DNA from: an uncultured Lachnospiraceae bacterium
GTDB lineage: Bacteria > Bacillota > Clostridia > Lachnospirales > Lachnospiraceae
Reading direction: 5' to 3'
DNA: 64,000 nt
Assembly: GCA_946414885.1 (NCBI GenBank)
Contig: CAMKQH010000014.1
Location: 39,924 to 103,923, forward strand
The translations under genes were made by a program, and so were the position numbers. Below the pieces are notes generated by a model that ran no database searches, was not told where the DNA came from, and saw nothing but the letters and a program-made list of their open reading frames with translations. Every line of letters starts with the position of its first letter. Positions within the stretch are counted from its first letter, which is position 1. This document shows positions 53,301-63,000 of this stretch, one piece after another.

Positions 53301-55424
53301 GTCATAAATGGCCAGATAACAAGGTTTAACGCTGTTATCACATAAAAACACGTTTTGAACGTTCTTAGCCTTAATGCCTCCGCCTCCGACGTTGTCCTCT
53401 ATGATCAGGCTGCCGTGCTTTAAGCGGAAAATACAACTCTCCCAGTCGTCCGACGTTGCCGTGCTCGTTATCGTATGGCCCGCTAAATCCAGGCAAATTC
53501 CGGTTTGTACGCTGTTGTCCACTTTTCCTATGTCAATGACGTCCACTTCATCCGTCGTAATGTCCCGGCTCAGCCTGAGGTACGTAAAGTCCTCGCTGTT
53601 GCCGTTATTCGCTTCGTTGATCTTCTCCTTCAGCTCGTCGTAACTCCTAACAACGCCCGGAAGATCTATCGTCCCTAAATCTTCCCCGTATACCGTAACG
53701 CCAATCAACGTTACGTCACCTAATTTATCCGTTACGTTGTAATGACGAAATCCCACGTAAACCGTCTGGCCGGCGTAATCGCTCAAATCCACCCAATATC
53801 GCGTAAACGTATCTTCCGTCACGTAGTCGCTCACCTTCGTCATGGCATTCACGTTGGGACTGTTACCAACGTAAACAGCCATGTTTTGGCCCTCTCTTTC
53901 CAAAATCTTGAAAGTCAGAACCGGGTTATCCGGAAGCTCTATGGCCGGCGTGATGGCCCAGTTGTCAGGCGTCACTGCAACTGCATCATTCGCCGTTTCT
54001 TTGTATGAATTTGACATTAGTCGCGGCGACAAGTATGTATCCGAGGGAATATACCACCCATCGTTATCTCCGTCTGCATCCACAAACGTCCAACCACCCA
54101 TGTCAGTGAAGTCTTCATTAAAGGCAACGTCAACCTTCTGAAACGTTGCCTCAATGGCAACGCCCCCCTCTGGCATGACAAACGTGTATTTTTCTTCGTT
54201 CACTTTCGTTACGGCAGCAATTTCGCTGCCATTCCTTACGGTCAGCCTCTTAAGAACGTAATGGTAGTCATCGGGATAAACCCCGAGGGTAATGGTCTCT
54301 CCCGCTAAGGCTGCGCTTCTTGCGCAGTAAACGCGTCCGTTTGCAATCTCTCCGACGCCGGAAATGGGATATCCCCACTGTGCATAGAACGTAACGTCCT
54401 GCGTAAGGAAAAAATAATTGTTAGGCACGTAATTGATTCCACTGCCGTCCGCCTTTGTGTTCCACTTGACAAATCCTTTTCCCGCCGGTGCCTGAAACGC
54501 ATTTTGCATGACGTACACGCCTGATCCGTCGAAGTAAGGACTGTTTGTATCCGTCATCGCACCGCTTCCGCCGTTTGCATGGTAAGTCACGGAATGGGTT
54601 TGCAAGGATTCCGCGACCTCAAGCACCACGTCATCCAAGTTTATGCCCCAGCAATCATGATTTGTGCCGCAAAAACCGATTTCCACGTTCCCCGCTTTCG
54701 CCCCTTCCGGCAGAATCAATATTTGCTTCGTCCAATCCTCTTTACCCTCTGCCGTCCTAAACAGTTCCCGCCACTCGCCTCCGCCAATGCGATAGCACAC
54801 GCATAATTCATCAAATATTCCTCCCATTGCAGACTTAGCAGGATTTTTGTACCAGAAAGTCAGTTTTAGCGAGCCCGTAACGTTACTAAAATCACGGGCG
54901 GGCGTAATTAACCATGCCGTCAACCCGTTGTCGACGCTCTCCCAATCTACGAAAGTACCGCACGAGCTACCCGAAGAATAAGAGCTGTTATATATGGCCG
55001 TTGTCCACGTAACGGTAGTCGAATTCTCTTCCACCGTCCAACCCTCAGGACAAATGCGTGCGTCTTCAAAATCTTCGGAGAATATTGTTTCCGAACTGCC
55101 GGGGGCTCGAAGCGCACTCCTCATGCTCATTTTGGGCAGTCCCGTACCTTCTCCGGATCCTTCCTCCGCATTCGTCTCTCCGGTTTCTGCCGGCTCAGTC
55201 GTCTCGTCCGCCAATCCGGCCTCGTCTGCAGACTCGTTCTTCGCCGTCTGCTCGATTATGACCAAGTCACCGCCCTCAGCCGCATCTTCGATCTGGGCTG
55301 TCTCCTCGCTCACGGCCTCTTGCGCCATGCCCACTCCCGCTGCCAGGACGTCCGTGCCTGCCATGGAAAAAGTCAATGCAAACACCAGAAGTACGGCTAA
55401 CAATCTACGCATCTTTCGTTTCAT
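50343..55424 (-). CDS. giant secreted multidomain surface protein A
   Basis: This 1693-residue protein has a signal peptide (cut near residue 29, VLAAG) and GGGGAGGTATCAAA before the ATG. An acidic low-complexity stretch (about 35-100) is followed by a choice-of-anchor-J/adhesin-like domain (FSEDFEDARICPEGW, ITPARDFSNV) and one InlB-type B-repeat (VTYHANGGSGAMT to VTFYAQWG). A second anchor-J-like domain and a beta-helix-like stretch (around 590-800) come next, then an Ig-like part and two Fn3-like domains (LLVTW region at about 1175-1375). The last 300 residues (from SLTLYDTIAIDFKV) are shared with the two neighbours. There is no LPXTG, dockerin or SLH motif. It is probably a surface adhesin or matrix protein. 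Confidence 0.85.
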   Translation of the reverse strand: MKRKMRRLLAVLLVFALTFSMAGTDVLAAGVGMAQEAVSEETAQIEDAAEGGDLVIIEQTAKNESADEAGLADETTEPAETGETNAEEGSGEGTGLPKMSMRSALRAPGSSETIFSEDFEDARICPEGWTVEENSTTVTWTTAIYNSSYSSGSSCGTFVDWESVDNGLTAWLITPARDFSNVTGSLKLTFWYKNPAKSAMGGIFDELCVCYRIGGGEWRELFRTAEGKEDWTKQILILPEGAKAGNVEIGFCGTNHDCWGINLDDVVLEVAESLQTHSVTYHANGGSGAMTDTNSPYFDGSGVYVMQNAFQAPAGKGFVKWNTKADGSGINYVPNNYFFLTQDVTFYAQWGYPISGVGEIANGRVYCARSAALAGETITLGVYPDDYHYVLKRLTVRNGSEIAAVTKVNEEKYTFVMPEGGVAIEATFQKVDVAFNEDFTDMGGWTFVDADGDNDGWYIPSDTYLSPRLMSNSYKETANDAVAVTPDNWAITPAIELPDNPVLTFKILEREGQNMAVYVGNSPNVNAMTKVSDYVTEDTFTRYWVDLSDYAGQTVYVGFRHYNVTDKLGDVTLIGVTVYGEDLGTIDLPGVVRSYDELKEKINEANNGNSEDFTYLRLSRDITTDEVDVIDIGKVDNSVQTGICLDLAGHTITSTATSDDWESCIFRLKHGSLIIEDNVGGGGIKAKNVQNVFLCDNSVKPCYLAIYDGTLKNTHGIIGMADGDVTVEIYGGRFESGASTSVNVGLNKTQFTPKLTVYGGWFNGMTLGYGTIDLRECTIEKVFNSRLFELGSFINPNSRVVLNDEVVTDLSVQKLEGTIVIEDKNKLRFVMHPQDKTCREGEGVTFIACAENATGYHWYVEDENGNPVSAVEKGWASGSSYNYAPNGAGGTSFTLTGIKEGLDGKKVYCVAEGNGQLAESARAEIRIDQKVNYVCVEIENLKNAVLGANVKDFMTANVLNSQGKKNPHASATVSWYPEGSGTQVTDHVFGPNEKWNVYVTITLADGYEFTDDATCRVLNVNGETVAALREGQSHYDPTWARFSVSGFEPYVPDPDTETFIELFPADNVDRFFPGRHYNFVWRVYESSDPWVLAGDSKQEAEFTCIGNTDEITTSCEPNCWQGINLLGIQLGQNETAESITIVARSKADPSKTGYYVIEVTQAPQVKSVGVVNYGYKTGETAILVTWGAPELLKDYPESHFILYREEGDGVWNVVNAQKYDESVTGYQYYDNEVTAGKAYKYAVVCTDRGYRKGNQFWPTGREKYDQGKPTYSQAVIAQAAGPLQPKNVTVTQEGKAFRISWDECGGAKSYRIAKVSAETPPNFWGTNDFTELVSGLTETTYLDEDVQEGITYGYLVYAVNKDGETQESSLNARKRKVTLLGAVTDENLRVAKKSLTLYDTIAIDFKVPKAAFEGYRSPCLLVTQNGVAGKISSYREDGDLWIFTYRVAPHMMGDEVTAVPHALNEEGREVLGAALTYSVKSYCKNMLNNVNYQTDDYAMLRRLLVDILLYGEAAQLYSGYKTDNLVSSFLSDEQRAMGTDVTAAMNYASVRKKNCATVENPLASIETAALFLEAAVDVQFKYEADDLTGLRVVVTEDEAGANVLGEYPADASLIDGNGRYYVTFDYLNAAQMRKTVYATVMKGSEKVSNTFRYSIESYVYSMTGREGYESLGLLLDAMMRYGDSAATFAEPIK
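50387..50909 (-). repeat. near-identical 0.52-kb block, copy 1
   Basis: This block is the same as 55651-56173 at an offset of 5264 bases, with only a few differences seen (around 50834 and 50890). It encodes the last half of the shared C-terminal domain. The fourth gene at the window end also begins (from its 3' end) with the same bases. Confidence 0.9.
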
Positions 55425-55457
55425 TTTGATACCTCCCCTTCTACCCCTACTATACTC

Positions 55458-55486
55458 ATCTTACCGAACTTCCATGTCTATTTCAA
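55458..55486 (-). promoter_or_regulatory. promoter of giant protein A gene
   Basis: On the minus strand, -35 TTGAAA (55481-55486), a 17-base spacer and -10 TAAGAT (55458-55463) lie 33 bases before the ATG at 55424. Confidence 0.55.
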
Positions 55487-55551
55487 TAGTCAAATTCTCC
55501 CCATTTGTCCATTTTGGGACACGCGCACCCTGCAGAATGCTTTTGCCTGGC

Positions 55552-55579
55552 AAAAAGGACGTGCCTGATGGCACGTCCT
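55552..55579 (-). terminator. terminator of giant protein B gene
   Basis: AGGACGTGCC (55556-55565) pairs perfectly with GGCACGTCCT (55570-55579) around TGAT. On the minus strand TTTTT follows. It lies 30 bases after the stop at 55610. Confidence 0.85.
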
Positions 55580-55609
55580 CTTGACTCAGATACCGTAACG
55601 GACTATTCC

Positions 55610-58600
55610 CTAGTTATTATTTACAAATGCAGCTGCGCTGTCGCCGTAGCGCATCATCGCGTCAAGCAACAGGCCAAGGCTCTCGTAGCCCTCCCTGCCC
55701 GTCATGGAATAGACGTAGGACTCAATGCTGTAGCGGAAGGTGTTGCTGACCTTCTCACTGCCCTTCATCACCGTTGCGTAGACCGTCTTTCTCATCTGGG
55801 CCGCGTTCAGGTAGTCAAAGGTTACGTAATATCGGCCGTTTCCGTCGATCAGACTTGCGTCCGCCGGGTACTCGCCGAGAACGTTGGCTCCCGCCTCATC
55901 CTCCGTTACCACCACGCGAAGGCCCGTAAGGTCGTCCGCCTCATACTTAAACTGCACGTCGACCGCCGCCTCAAGGAACAGCGCCGCCGTTTCAATGCTT
56001 GCAAGCGGGTTTTCCACCGTTGCACAGTTCTTTTTCCTGACTGACGCGTAGTTCATCGCAGCGGTTACGTCCGTTCCCATTGCGCGCTGTTCGTCCGTTA
56101 GGAAGCTGCTGACGAGATTGTCCGTCTTGTAGCCTGAGTAAAGCTGCGCCGCGTCGCCGTAGAGCAGGATGTCTACCAGAAGTTGCCGTAACGTGGCGTA
56201 TTCATCAATCTGATAACTTGCGTTGCCCAGCACGTTCTGACAATACTGCGCCACGGAATAAGTAGTCGCGACGCCCGTAACGTCCTCCCCGTCCGCATTC
56301 CGCGCATGCGGCGTTACCATCACCGTATCGCCCATCATCTGCGGCGCCACGCGGTACGTGAAAACATAGTAATTATCAACTATCACATACTCCGAAATCT
56401 GGAACGTCTCCTCATCCTTCTTCAACAGAAGATAGGGATCGTGATAGCCTTCCAACGCCCGTGCCGATACCTTAAAGTCAATGGCAATGGTATCGTAAAG
56501 CGTTAAGGATCTCCTGGCGATCTTTAAGCTACCGTCCGTCAGCGGAGCTACCCCTCCAACCACCAGGACGTCGTCCAAGTACAAATTATCCATCTTGTTG
56601 GCGTTATGGATCAGGAATCCCAGATAAACGGTTTGTCCCGCGAAGGCGCTTAGATCCACCTCGTACTTATCATAGGCGGGCGAAGCGGTGAGCTCCGCTA
56701 CCTTGATCATGCTTTCTGCAGCGGGACGAATTCCAACACATACGGCCAAGTTAGGACTTTCATCACCATCGCTGCCCTTTCTCATCCAAAAGCTCAGGGT
56801 TGTATTCTCCGAAACCGTGATGGCTGGAGTAATGGCCCAGTTATCAGACGTTCCTGCGCCCACGTCCGCCGTAAGCGCACATTGTATGGAGTGAACCAGG
56901 CGGTTGCGTTTAGAATCGTAAGCGTTCATCACGTAATCCCGTACGCTCCAGTTCTTCCCGTCTCCGTCCGCATCCAAAAGCGTCCATTTGGAAGAAACAA
57001 TCCCTTCAAAGTCCTCCCAGAAGACGATGCCCTCCAATTCCCTAAAGGTAGCCTCGATGGCAACGTCGCCCTTAGGCATGGTGAACGAATACATCGTCTC
57101 ATCAACCTTTGTGAATGCGACGCTCCCGTTCCCTGTCCTGACAAGAAGCTCAACAAGCTCACGGTTTCCGTCAGGGCTAACCGTCAGCGTAACGGCTTCT
57201 CCTTCTCCCGCAAAGGTACAATCCGCAGAGACTGCGCCGCCCGAAATCCCGTCCTCGACGGAAACTGCATACAGCGGTTCCTCCGCCATTATAAACGTGA
57301 CGTCGTCCAAGCCAAAACCTCTGCTCGAGTGGTTAATGACGTGAAAACCAATTTCCACTCCATCCATCAGCGCTTCCTCTGGCAGATACAGCACTTGTCT
57401 CGTCCAGTCTTCCCTTGCTTTTTCCGTGTGGAAAAGCTCTTGCCATTCGCCGTCCCTAACGCGATAGCATATGCTAAATTCCTCTCCCTTGGGCGAAGAG
57501 ATACGCGAATAATAACGAGAACGGTTTACGTACCAAAAGCTTAACGCAGGGAATCCCGTTGCGCCGTCAAGGTCCATCACCGGCGAGATCAGCCATGCAG
57601 ATTGTCCGTCTTCGTCCAGACAGGCCAAACGCGCGTTTTGGTTTCCGGAATGAGAACCCATATATTCATTATAGTCTCCAACACCCACGTTCCATTGGAA
57701 AGCCTCTGAATCTGCCTCTACATTCCAATCTCTCGGGATGCCATCGCCCTCAAAGCCTTCGTCAAGGCTGGCTATGGGATCTCTCCACTGCGCGTAAAGC
57801 GTTACGTCGCCATTGATCGTAAACGCGTCACCAGGTCTGTAAGCCGTCCCGCTGCCATCCGCCTTTGTGTTCCAATCCACAAAACGCTTCTTGCCTGCTG
57901 CCGTAAATTCATTTGGCAGTACGGTCACAAGCATCTCGCCGTGGTAGGGAGCATTGGGATCCGTCATCTCACCGCTGCCGCCGTTTGCGTCATAGGTCAG
58001 AGCGTAAGATGGTCCGTCATCCTCCAGCAAGAGATCGTCAATCGCAAGGCCAAAGCCCGATCCAAGGGCTTCAACCCGGAAGCCGATCTCCACGTTTTCC
58101 GTCTTTGCCTCTTCCGGCAGAAAGACTACCTGTCTTATCCATTCATTATGGGCTTCCTCCGGCCGGAAGAGCTCTATCCATTCCCCTTCGTTCACCCGGT
58201 AGCATACGCTGACGTCATCCGGCATATTACGGTCAGAACGGTTTTGATACCAGAAGCTCAGCTTGGGCAATCCTGCCATGCCGCTGAGATCCAGCCTGGG
58301 CGTCACCAGCGTGGTCCACTTACCCGTCTCACTTCCCGACGCCTTCCTCACCTGCGCGCAGTACTTTCCTGCATGGGGCCCGTAATTATAGTAAGTACCT
58401 ATGTTTACCATCCATTTATCCGGATAATCATTGGTCTCAACGCGCCACGTTCCAAGGCATGACAGAACCTCAAAATTCTCATTTAGTCCAGTAAGATAAT
58501 CCACCCACTGCGCGTATAGCGTCACGTCCTCATAAACGTCAAACTGATCCCCTGCGTCGTACCCCGCGCCGCTCCCGTCCGCCTTCGTATTCCAGGCGAC

Positions 58601-60004
58601 AAAGCCTTTCTTTGCCGGAGCCGTAAAGCCGTTTGGCAATACCTCCACGGTCTTCCCGAGGTAATAAGGACTTGCCTGATCCGTCATGCTTCCGCTGCCG
58701 CCGTTCGCGTCATAACGCACTTCCCGCGTCTGAACGGATTCCAGCTCTTCCAGCATCACTTCATCCAGGCCAATGCCATATCCGAACTGACACTTCGACG
58801 TAAATCCGATCTCAACGTTTGCCGTACGGATTTCATCCGGCAGATAGATGAGCTTTCTCGTCCACGCGTCATGCGCATTCCGGGTATAAAACAGTTCCTG
58901 CCATTCGCCGCCGTCGATGCGGTAATATGCACCAAATTCATCGGCGTCATTGCTGTATTCTCTGTTAACGTACCAAAAGCCCAGCCTTAGGCTCCCCATG
59001 ACCTCACTCATATCCAGAACAGGTGAGATCAGCCATGACGTTGCAAACAGAGTATACGACGTATGTTGTGGAACCATCCTGCTGATCGCATTACGCTCTC
59101 CGGCATGCGTTCCCGGATTCTCCTGCGAATCCCCAACACCAATCGTCCAACCATAATCTTCATTTGTCCTGGTCACGGTCCAGCCTTCCGGGATCGCTTC
59201 CTCGTCAAAACCTTCCTCTATGCCAACGTAAAGATGCTTCCACTGCGCGTAAAGCGTAAGCGGTCTCTCTATCTCGAAAACGTCTCCCACCCCGTAGCTT
59301 GCGCCGCTACCGTCCGCCTCCGTATTCCAGCCCTTAAATACTGCATGCGCCGGAGCCGCAAATCCGTTTTCCAGCACCGTTACCTGCGCCCCCCTCACAT
59401 AGGGACTCGCAGAATCCGTTACGGTTCCCTCGCCGCCGTTCGCGTCATAGGTCACGGTATAATTATCCCTGTACTGGGCCTCGATCCGAACGCTACAAGC
59501 GACGGCCAATCCGTTGCTTATGGCACTGACAAGCTTTGTCAGGGGTTTTTCCTCAACCTGTCCGCTGTCCGCAAGCTCCTGATAGGAAATCAATGCATAA
59601 GGATCCGTCAGATTCTTCTCATACGACACCCTCAGCATCTCTCCAAGGGACTTATCCTTAAACTGATAAGTTACCGTCATCGCCCAGTGATCAAACGTTT
59701 GGAATTCCGGTATGCTTTCCGGCGTCATACGAAGCAGGACGTAAATGCCCTGCATCCATGCCCGCGCAGTAATGCCGGTGCTGATTTCCTCGTCAAACAG
59801 CCTGGCGTCTACCGACGTCGTCAAGTCCTCCGCGAATGCGCCCGTACCTCCCGTGATCTCGCACCGGATCAGCAGCCTTTCCGACGTTGCCGCCAGCGCA
59901 GTCGCCTGAAATCCCGGCCATTCCGTCACGCTCATCACGCATAGCAGCAAGGCCATAAACGTAACCAAAAATTTTTTTCTAAGCTTTCTTGTTTTTGCCC
60001 CCAT
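55610..60004 (-). CDS. giant secreted multidomain surface protein B
   Basis: This 1464-residue protein has a long basic N-region and a signal peptide (hydrophobic core about 13-25, cut near ALAA at 36-39); GGGGAGGTTACGAC precedes the ATG. After an N-terminal beta domain come three InlB-type B-repeats, each of the form YDANGGxG...GW/AWNT.ADGSG...LYAQW. They alternate with four choice-of-anchor-J-like domains (IEEGFDEEAIPEGW, LNENFEVLSC, LDEGFEGDGIPRDW, VFWEDFEGIVSSKW). The shared C-terminal domain (from SLTLYDTIAIDFKV) ends the protein. No sorting signal is present. It lies 28 bases downstream of gene C, so the two share a transcript. Confidence 0.87.
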   Translation of the reverse strand: MGAKTRKLRKKFLVTFMALLLCVMSVTEWPGFQATALAATSERLLIRCEITGGTGAFAEDLTTSVDARLFDEEISTGITARAWMQGIYVLLRMTPESIPEFQTFDHWAMTVTYQFKDKSLGEMLRVSYEKNLTDPYALISYQELADSGQVEEKPLTKLVSAISNGLAVACSVRIEAQYRDNYTVTYDANGGEGTVTDSASPYVRGAQVTVLENGFAAPAHAVFKGWNTEADGSGASYGVGDVFEIERPLTLYAQWKHLYVGIEEGFDEEAIPEGWTVTRTNEDYGWTIGVGDSQENPGTHAGERNAISRMVPQHTSYTLFATSWLISPVLDMSEVMGSLRLGFWYVNREYSNDADEFGAYYRIDGGEWQELFYTRNAHDAWTRKLIYLPDEIRTANVEIGFTSKCQFGYGIGLDEVMLEELESVQTREVRYDANGGSGSMTDQASPYYLGKTVEVLPNGFTAPAKKGFVAWNTKADGSGAGYDAGDQFDVYEDVTLYAQWVDYLTGLNENFEVLSCLGTWRVETNDYPDKWMVNIGTYYNYGPHAGKYCAQVRKASGSETGKWTTLVTPRLDLSGMAGLPKLSFWYQNRSDRNMPDDVSVCYRVNEGEWIELFRPEEAHNEWIRQVVFLPEEAKTENVEIGFRVEALGSGFGLAIDDLLLEDDGPSYALTYDANGGSGEMTDPNAPYHGEMLVTVLPNEFTAAGKKRFVDWNTKADGSGTAYRPGDAFTINGDVTLYAQWRDPIASLDEGFEGDGIPRDWNVEADSEAFQWNVGVGDYNEYMGSHSGNQNARLACLDEDGQSAWLISPVMDLDGATGFPALSFWYVNRSRYYSRISSPKGEEFSICYRVRDGEWQELFHTEKAREDWTRQVLYLPEEALMDGVEIGFHVINHSSRGFGLDDVTFIMAEEPLYAVSVEDGISGGAVSADCTFAGEGEAVTLTVSPDGNRELVELLVRTGNGSVAFTKVDETMYSFTMPKGDVAIEATFRELEGIVFWEDFEGIVSSKWTLLDADGDGKNWSVRDYVMNAYDSKRNRLVHSIQCALTADVGAGTSDNWAITPAITVSENTTLSFWMRKGSDGDESPNLAVCVGIRPAAESMIKVAELTASPAYDKYEVDLSAFAGQTVYLGFLIHNANKMDNLYLDDVLVVGGVAPLTDGSLKIARRSLTLYDTIAIDFKVSARALEGYHDPYLLLKKDEETFQISEYVIVDNYYVFTYRVAPQMMGDTVMVTPHARNADGEDVTGVATTYSVAQYCQNVLGNASYQIDEYATLRQLLVDILLYGDAAQLYSGYKTDNLVSSFLTDEQRAMGTDVTAAMNYASVRKKNCATVENPLASIETAALFLEAAVDVQFKYEADDLTGLRVVVTEDEAGANVLGEYPADASLIDGNGRYYVTFDYLNAAQMRKTVYATVMKGSEKVSNTFRYSIESYVYSMTGREGYESLGLLLDAMMRYGDSAAAFVNNN
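55651..56173 (-). repeat. near-identical 0.52-kb block, copy 2
   Basis: This is the partner of 50387-50909. Outside this block the two C-terminal domains are clearly diverged in protein sequence, so homogenisation is restricted to the 3' half. Confidence 0.9.
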
Positions 60005-60032
60005 GTCGTAACCTCCCCGTCACGCATCCGTC

Positions 60033-63000
60033 TTAGCCAACAAAATCCTTTGCGGAATCGCCATAGCGCATCATCGCGTCAAGCAAGTAGTCAAGAAGCG
60101 TGTTCATGCCCTTCACCGCTAAAACGTAGGATTCAATACTGTATCGATAGGTGTTGCTAACCCTCTGATCTCCCTTCATTACCGTGGCGTAAACCGTCTT
60201 TCTCATCTGTGCCGCATTCAAGTTTCCGAAGGTTACGTAATAGCGTCCCTTGTCATCGATCAGATTTGCGTCCGCCGCATACTCGCCGATCACGTGCTCG
60301 CCAGCCTCATCGTCCGTTACCACTACGCGAAGATCCGTAAGATCGTCTGCCAAGTACTTAAACTGAATGTTTACTGCAGCCTCAAGAAACAGCGCTGCCG
60401 TCTCAATGCTAGCAAGTTTGTCCTCCTCTTCCACCGTCGCAAAATTCTTCTTCCTAACCGTCTCATAAGTCATCGGAATACTTACGTCCGTTCCCATGGC
60501 ACGCTGTTCCGCCGTCAGGAACCTGCTTACGAGATTGTCCGTCTTGTATCCCACGTATGCCTGCGCCGCATCGCCATAGAGAAGGATGTCCACCAGAAGC
60601 TTTCTGAACCTAGCATATTCATCCGTCTGATACGTTTCCCTGTTCAGCATGTTTTTACAATATTGCGCGATGGAATACTCCGTGCTCACGCCCTTGACCG
60701 CCTCGTCATCTTCATCCAACGCAACCGGCACTGCCGTCACCAGGTCACCCATCATCTGCGGCGCAATGCGGTAACTAAAGACATAGTAACCGTCAACGAT
60801 CCCTGCATCTGAGAGCACGTTCGTCGATTCATTTTGCGTCACCAAAAGATAAGGATCATGATATCCTTCGAAGGACTGCACCGGCACCTTAAAGTCAATC
60901 GTAATGGTGTCGAAGAGCGTCAGGGATCTCCTCGTTATCCGCATGTTCGTGTCTATGCGCTTCTTAAACACTGCCGTCAGTACCCTGTCCTCTTCGCCCG
61001 TAAATTCATAAATTACGTCCTCGGATACAACTTCGCTTCCCTCCATCCAGCACTTGAACTCATATTCTTCCGTTGCGTCCGCCAACAGGGAAACCTTCTC
61101 GCCTTGGATCCAGCTTCCGCTTCCGTAGGCCTTGCCGCCTTCCGCCGGAGTCGCGCTGACGCTGATCTGGCAATGCTCCGTCGCCCCCGTATACAGTACC
61201 ACGTCGTTATCACACCGCAATCTGGTACCTCTGTAGTCCCTAATTTCAGGATTTTTGCTCACGTCAAGGGCCGTGATCAGGTTTGTCGTACAATCCAAAC
61301 TAGCGATTTTCGGGTTGTTTCTGAGATCCAGATTTCTAATCTGATTCTTTTCACAATACACGGCTTCCAGCTTTGTATTATTGGAAATATCCAACTGTTT
61401 CACGTCATTTCCCGTCACGCAAAGATACGTCAGCGCCGTGAGCCCGCTTAAGTCAAACTCGGAAAGGTGATTGTTCATAAGATACAACCACGTCATGGCC
61501 GTATTGGAACCGAGCGTCAAAGTTTCGAGTCCTGCATTAGAGCATTGCAGTTCCTTCAACTGTACGGCCTTACTTACGTCCAAATGGATTGCTTTACACG
61601 CGAAGGACCCGATGCCAGTATCGCCCAAGGTCAGGTTCCCAATGCTTTCCGAAGTAGTAACGTTCGCCGTCAATAATGCCGGCAGTTCGTCCAGCGTAAG
61701 AGAATCCAGCTGATTACAGAGCGTACAATCAAACGTCTTAAGCTTCGTCAATCCCACGACGTAAAGATCCTTAATCGGATTAGAACCGCAATATAACTGC
61801 TCAAGATTTTTATTCTGCGACGGATCGAGACTTTCCAACTGATTATTGGAACACCATAAAGCTTTCAATGCCTTATTCTCAGTTACGTCAAGGCTTTGCA
61901 GTTTATTATCCTCGCAACTCAAGCTTACCAACAGGGAATTCTTGGATACGTCCAAGGATTCAATTTCATTCACGCCACACGCCAGCGACGTAAGCGCAGG
62001 AAAGCCCGTAACGTCCAGCGTCTTTAGCTTATTTTTTTGACATCCTAACGTCTTTAATGCCGGCAGGTTGTTAAGCGTTAAAGTTTCCAACACGGAATTG
62101 TTGGAACAGCTCAAGCTTTCCAAAGCTGGGAAATCATGCACGGACAGGCTGGTCAGCTTATTATAATTGCAGTTTATGGTCTTTAAGGATGGTGCCTCCG
62201 GCAATTCCAGGGAAGTAAGCTCATTCGAATCCAATGACAGCGTTACCAATTCCGTCAATCCGCCAAGCTTAATGGTACTCAACGTAGTGTTCTTTATTTC
62301 TATGGTTTTTAACTTCTTGCTATTCGTCAGATCCAATTCCGTGATCTTAGAACCGTTGCAGTACAGCGACGTGAGTTCCGTAAAATATTCAATTCCCTTC
62401 AAAGTTTCAATGCTTTGACTCTGAAGAGTCAAGTTCGGAATCGCCAGCTCGCTGGAAGTGAGCCATTCATCTCCATTCTTGTTGATCGAAGTCGTAAATT
62501 TTAAATAGTTGCGAAACGCAGAGTCAGGGAAATGCTCCTCGTCAATCGGGACTGCCAGTTCAGGGATCTCCTCCCAGGTAGCCGTCAAAAAGTGCTGATA
62601 TGCCACGGTAAAGGTTTCCCCCGCCGGATAAACGCCGTCATAATTCCTGACCGCCCAGCCTGCGAAACGCCAGCCCGGCTTGGTAAATTCACATTCCGGC
62701 AGAACGTATTGCTCTCCAACAAGAACCTTTGCCCGCTCCATCGTACCCTGGCCTCCGCCCGCCGAGAAATCCATGGTAGTATACGGTGCGATCGTTGCAA
62801 GCAAGGAACGCTTTCCGGTCACGATAAAGGAATAGCTTGGCTCCCTGGAAACAATCTCATCCGTGTCACGATCCTTCCAATGCAGCAGGCCATACTCCGT
62901 GTTCTGATAGGTTTTACCCGTTGCCGTTACGGTCGCTTCCGTACCATACCCGTAGGTTCCGCCGCCGGTGATGCTGACCCAGTGGTCTGGCGCATTCGTA

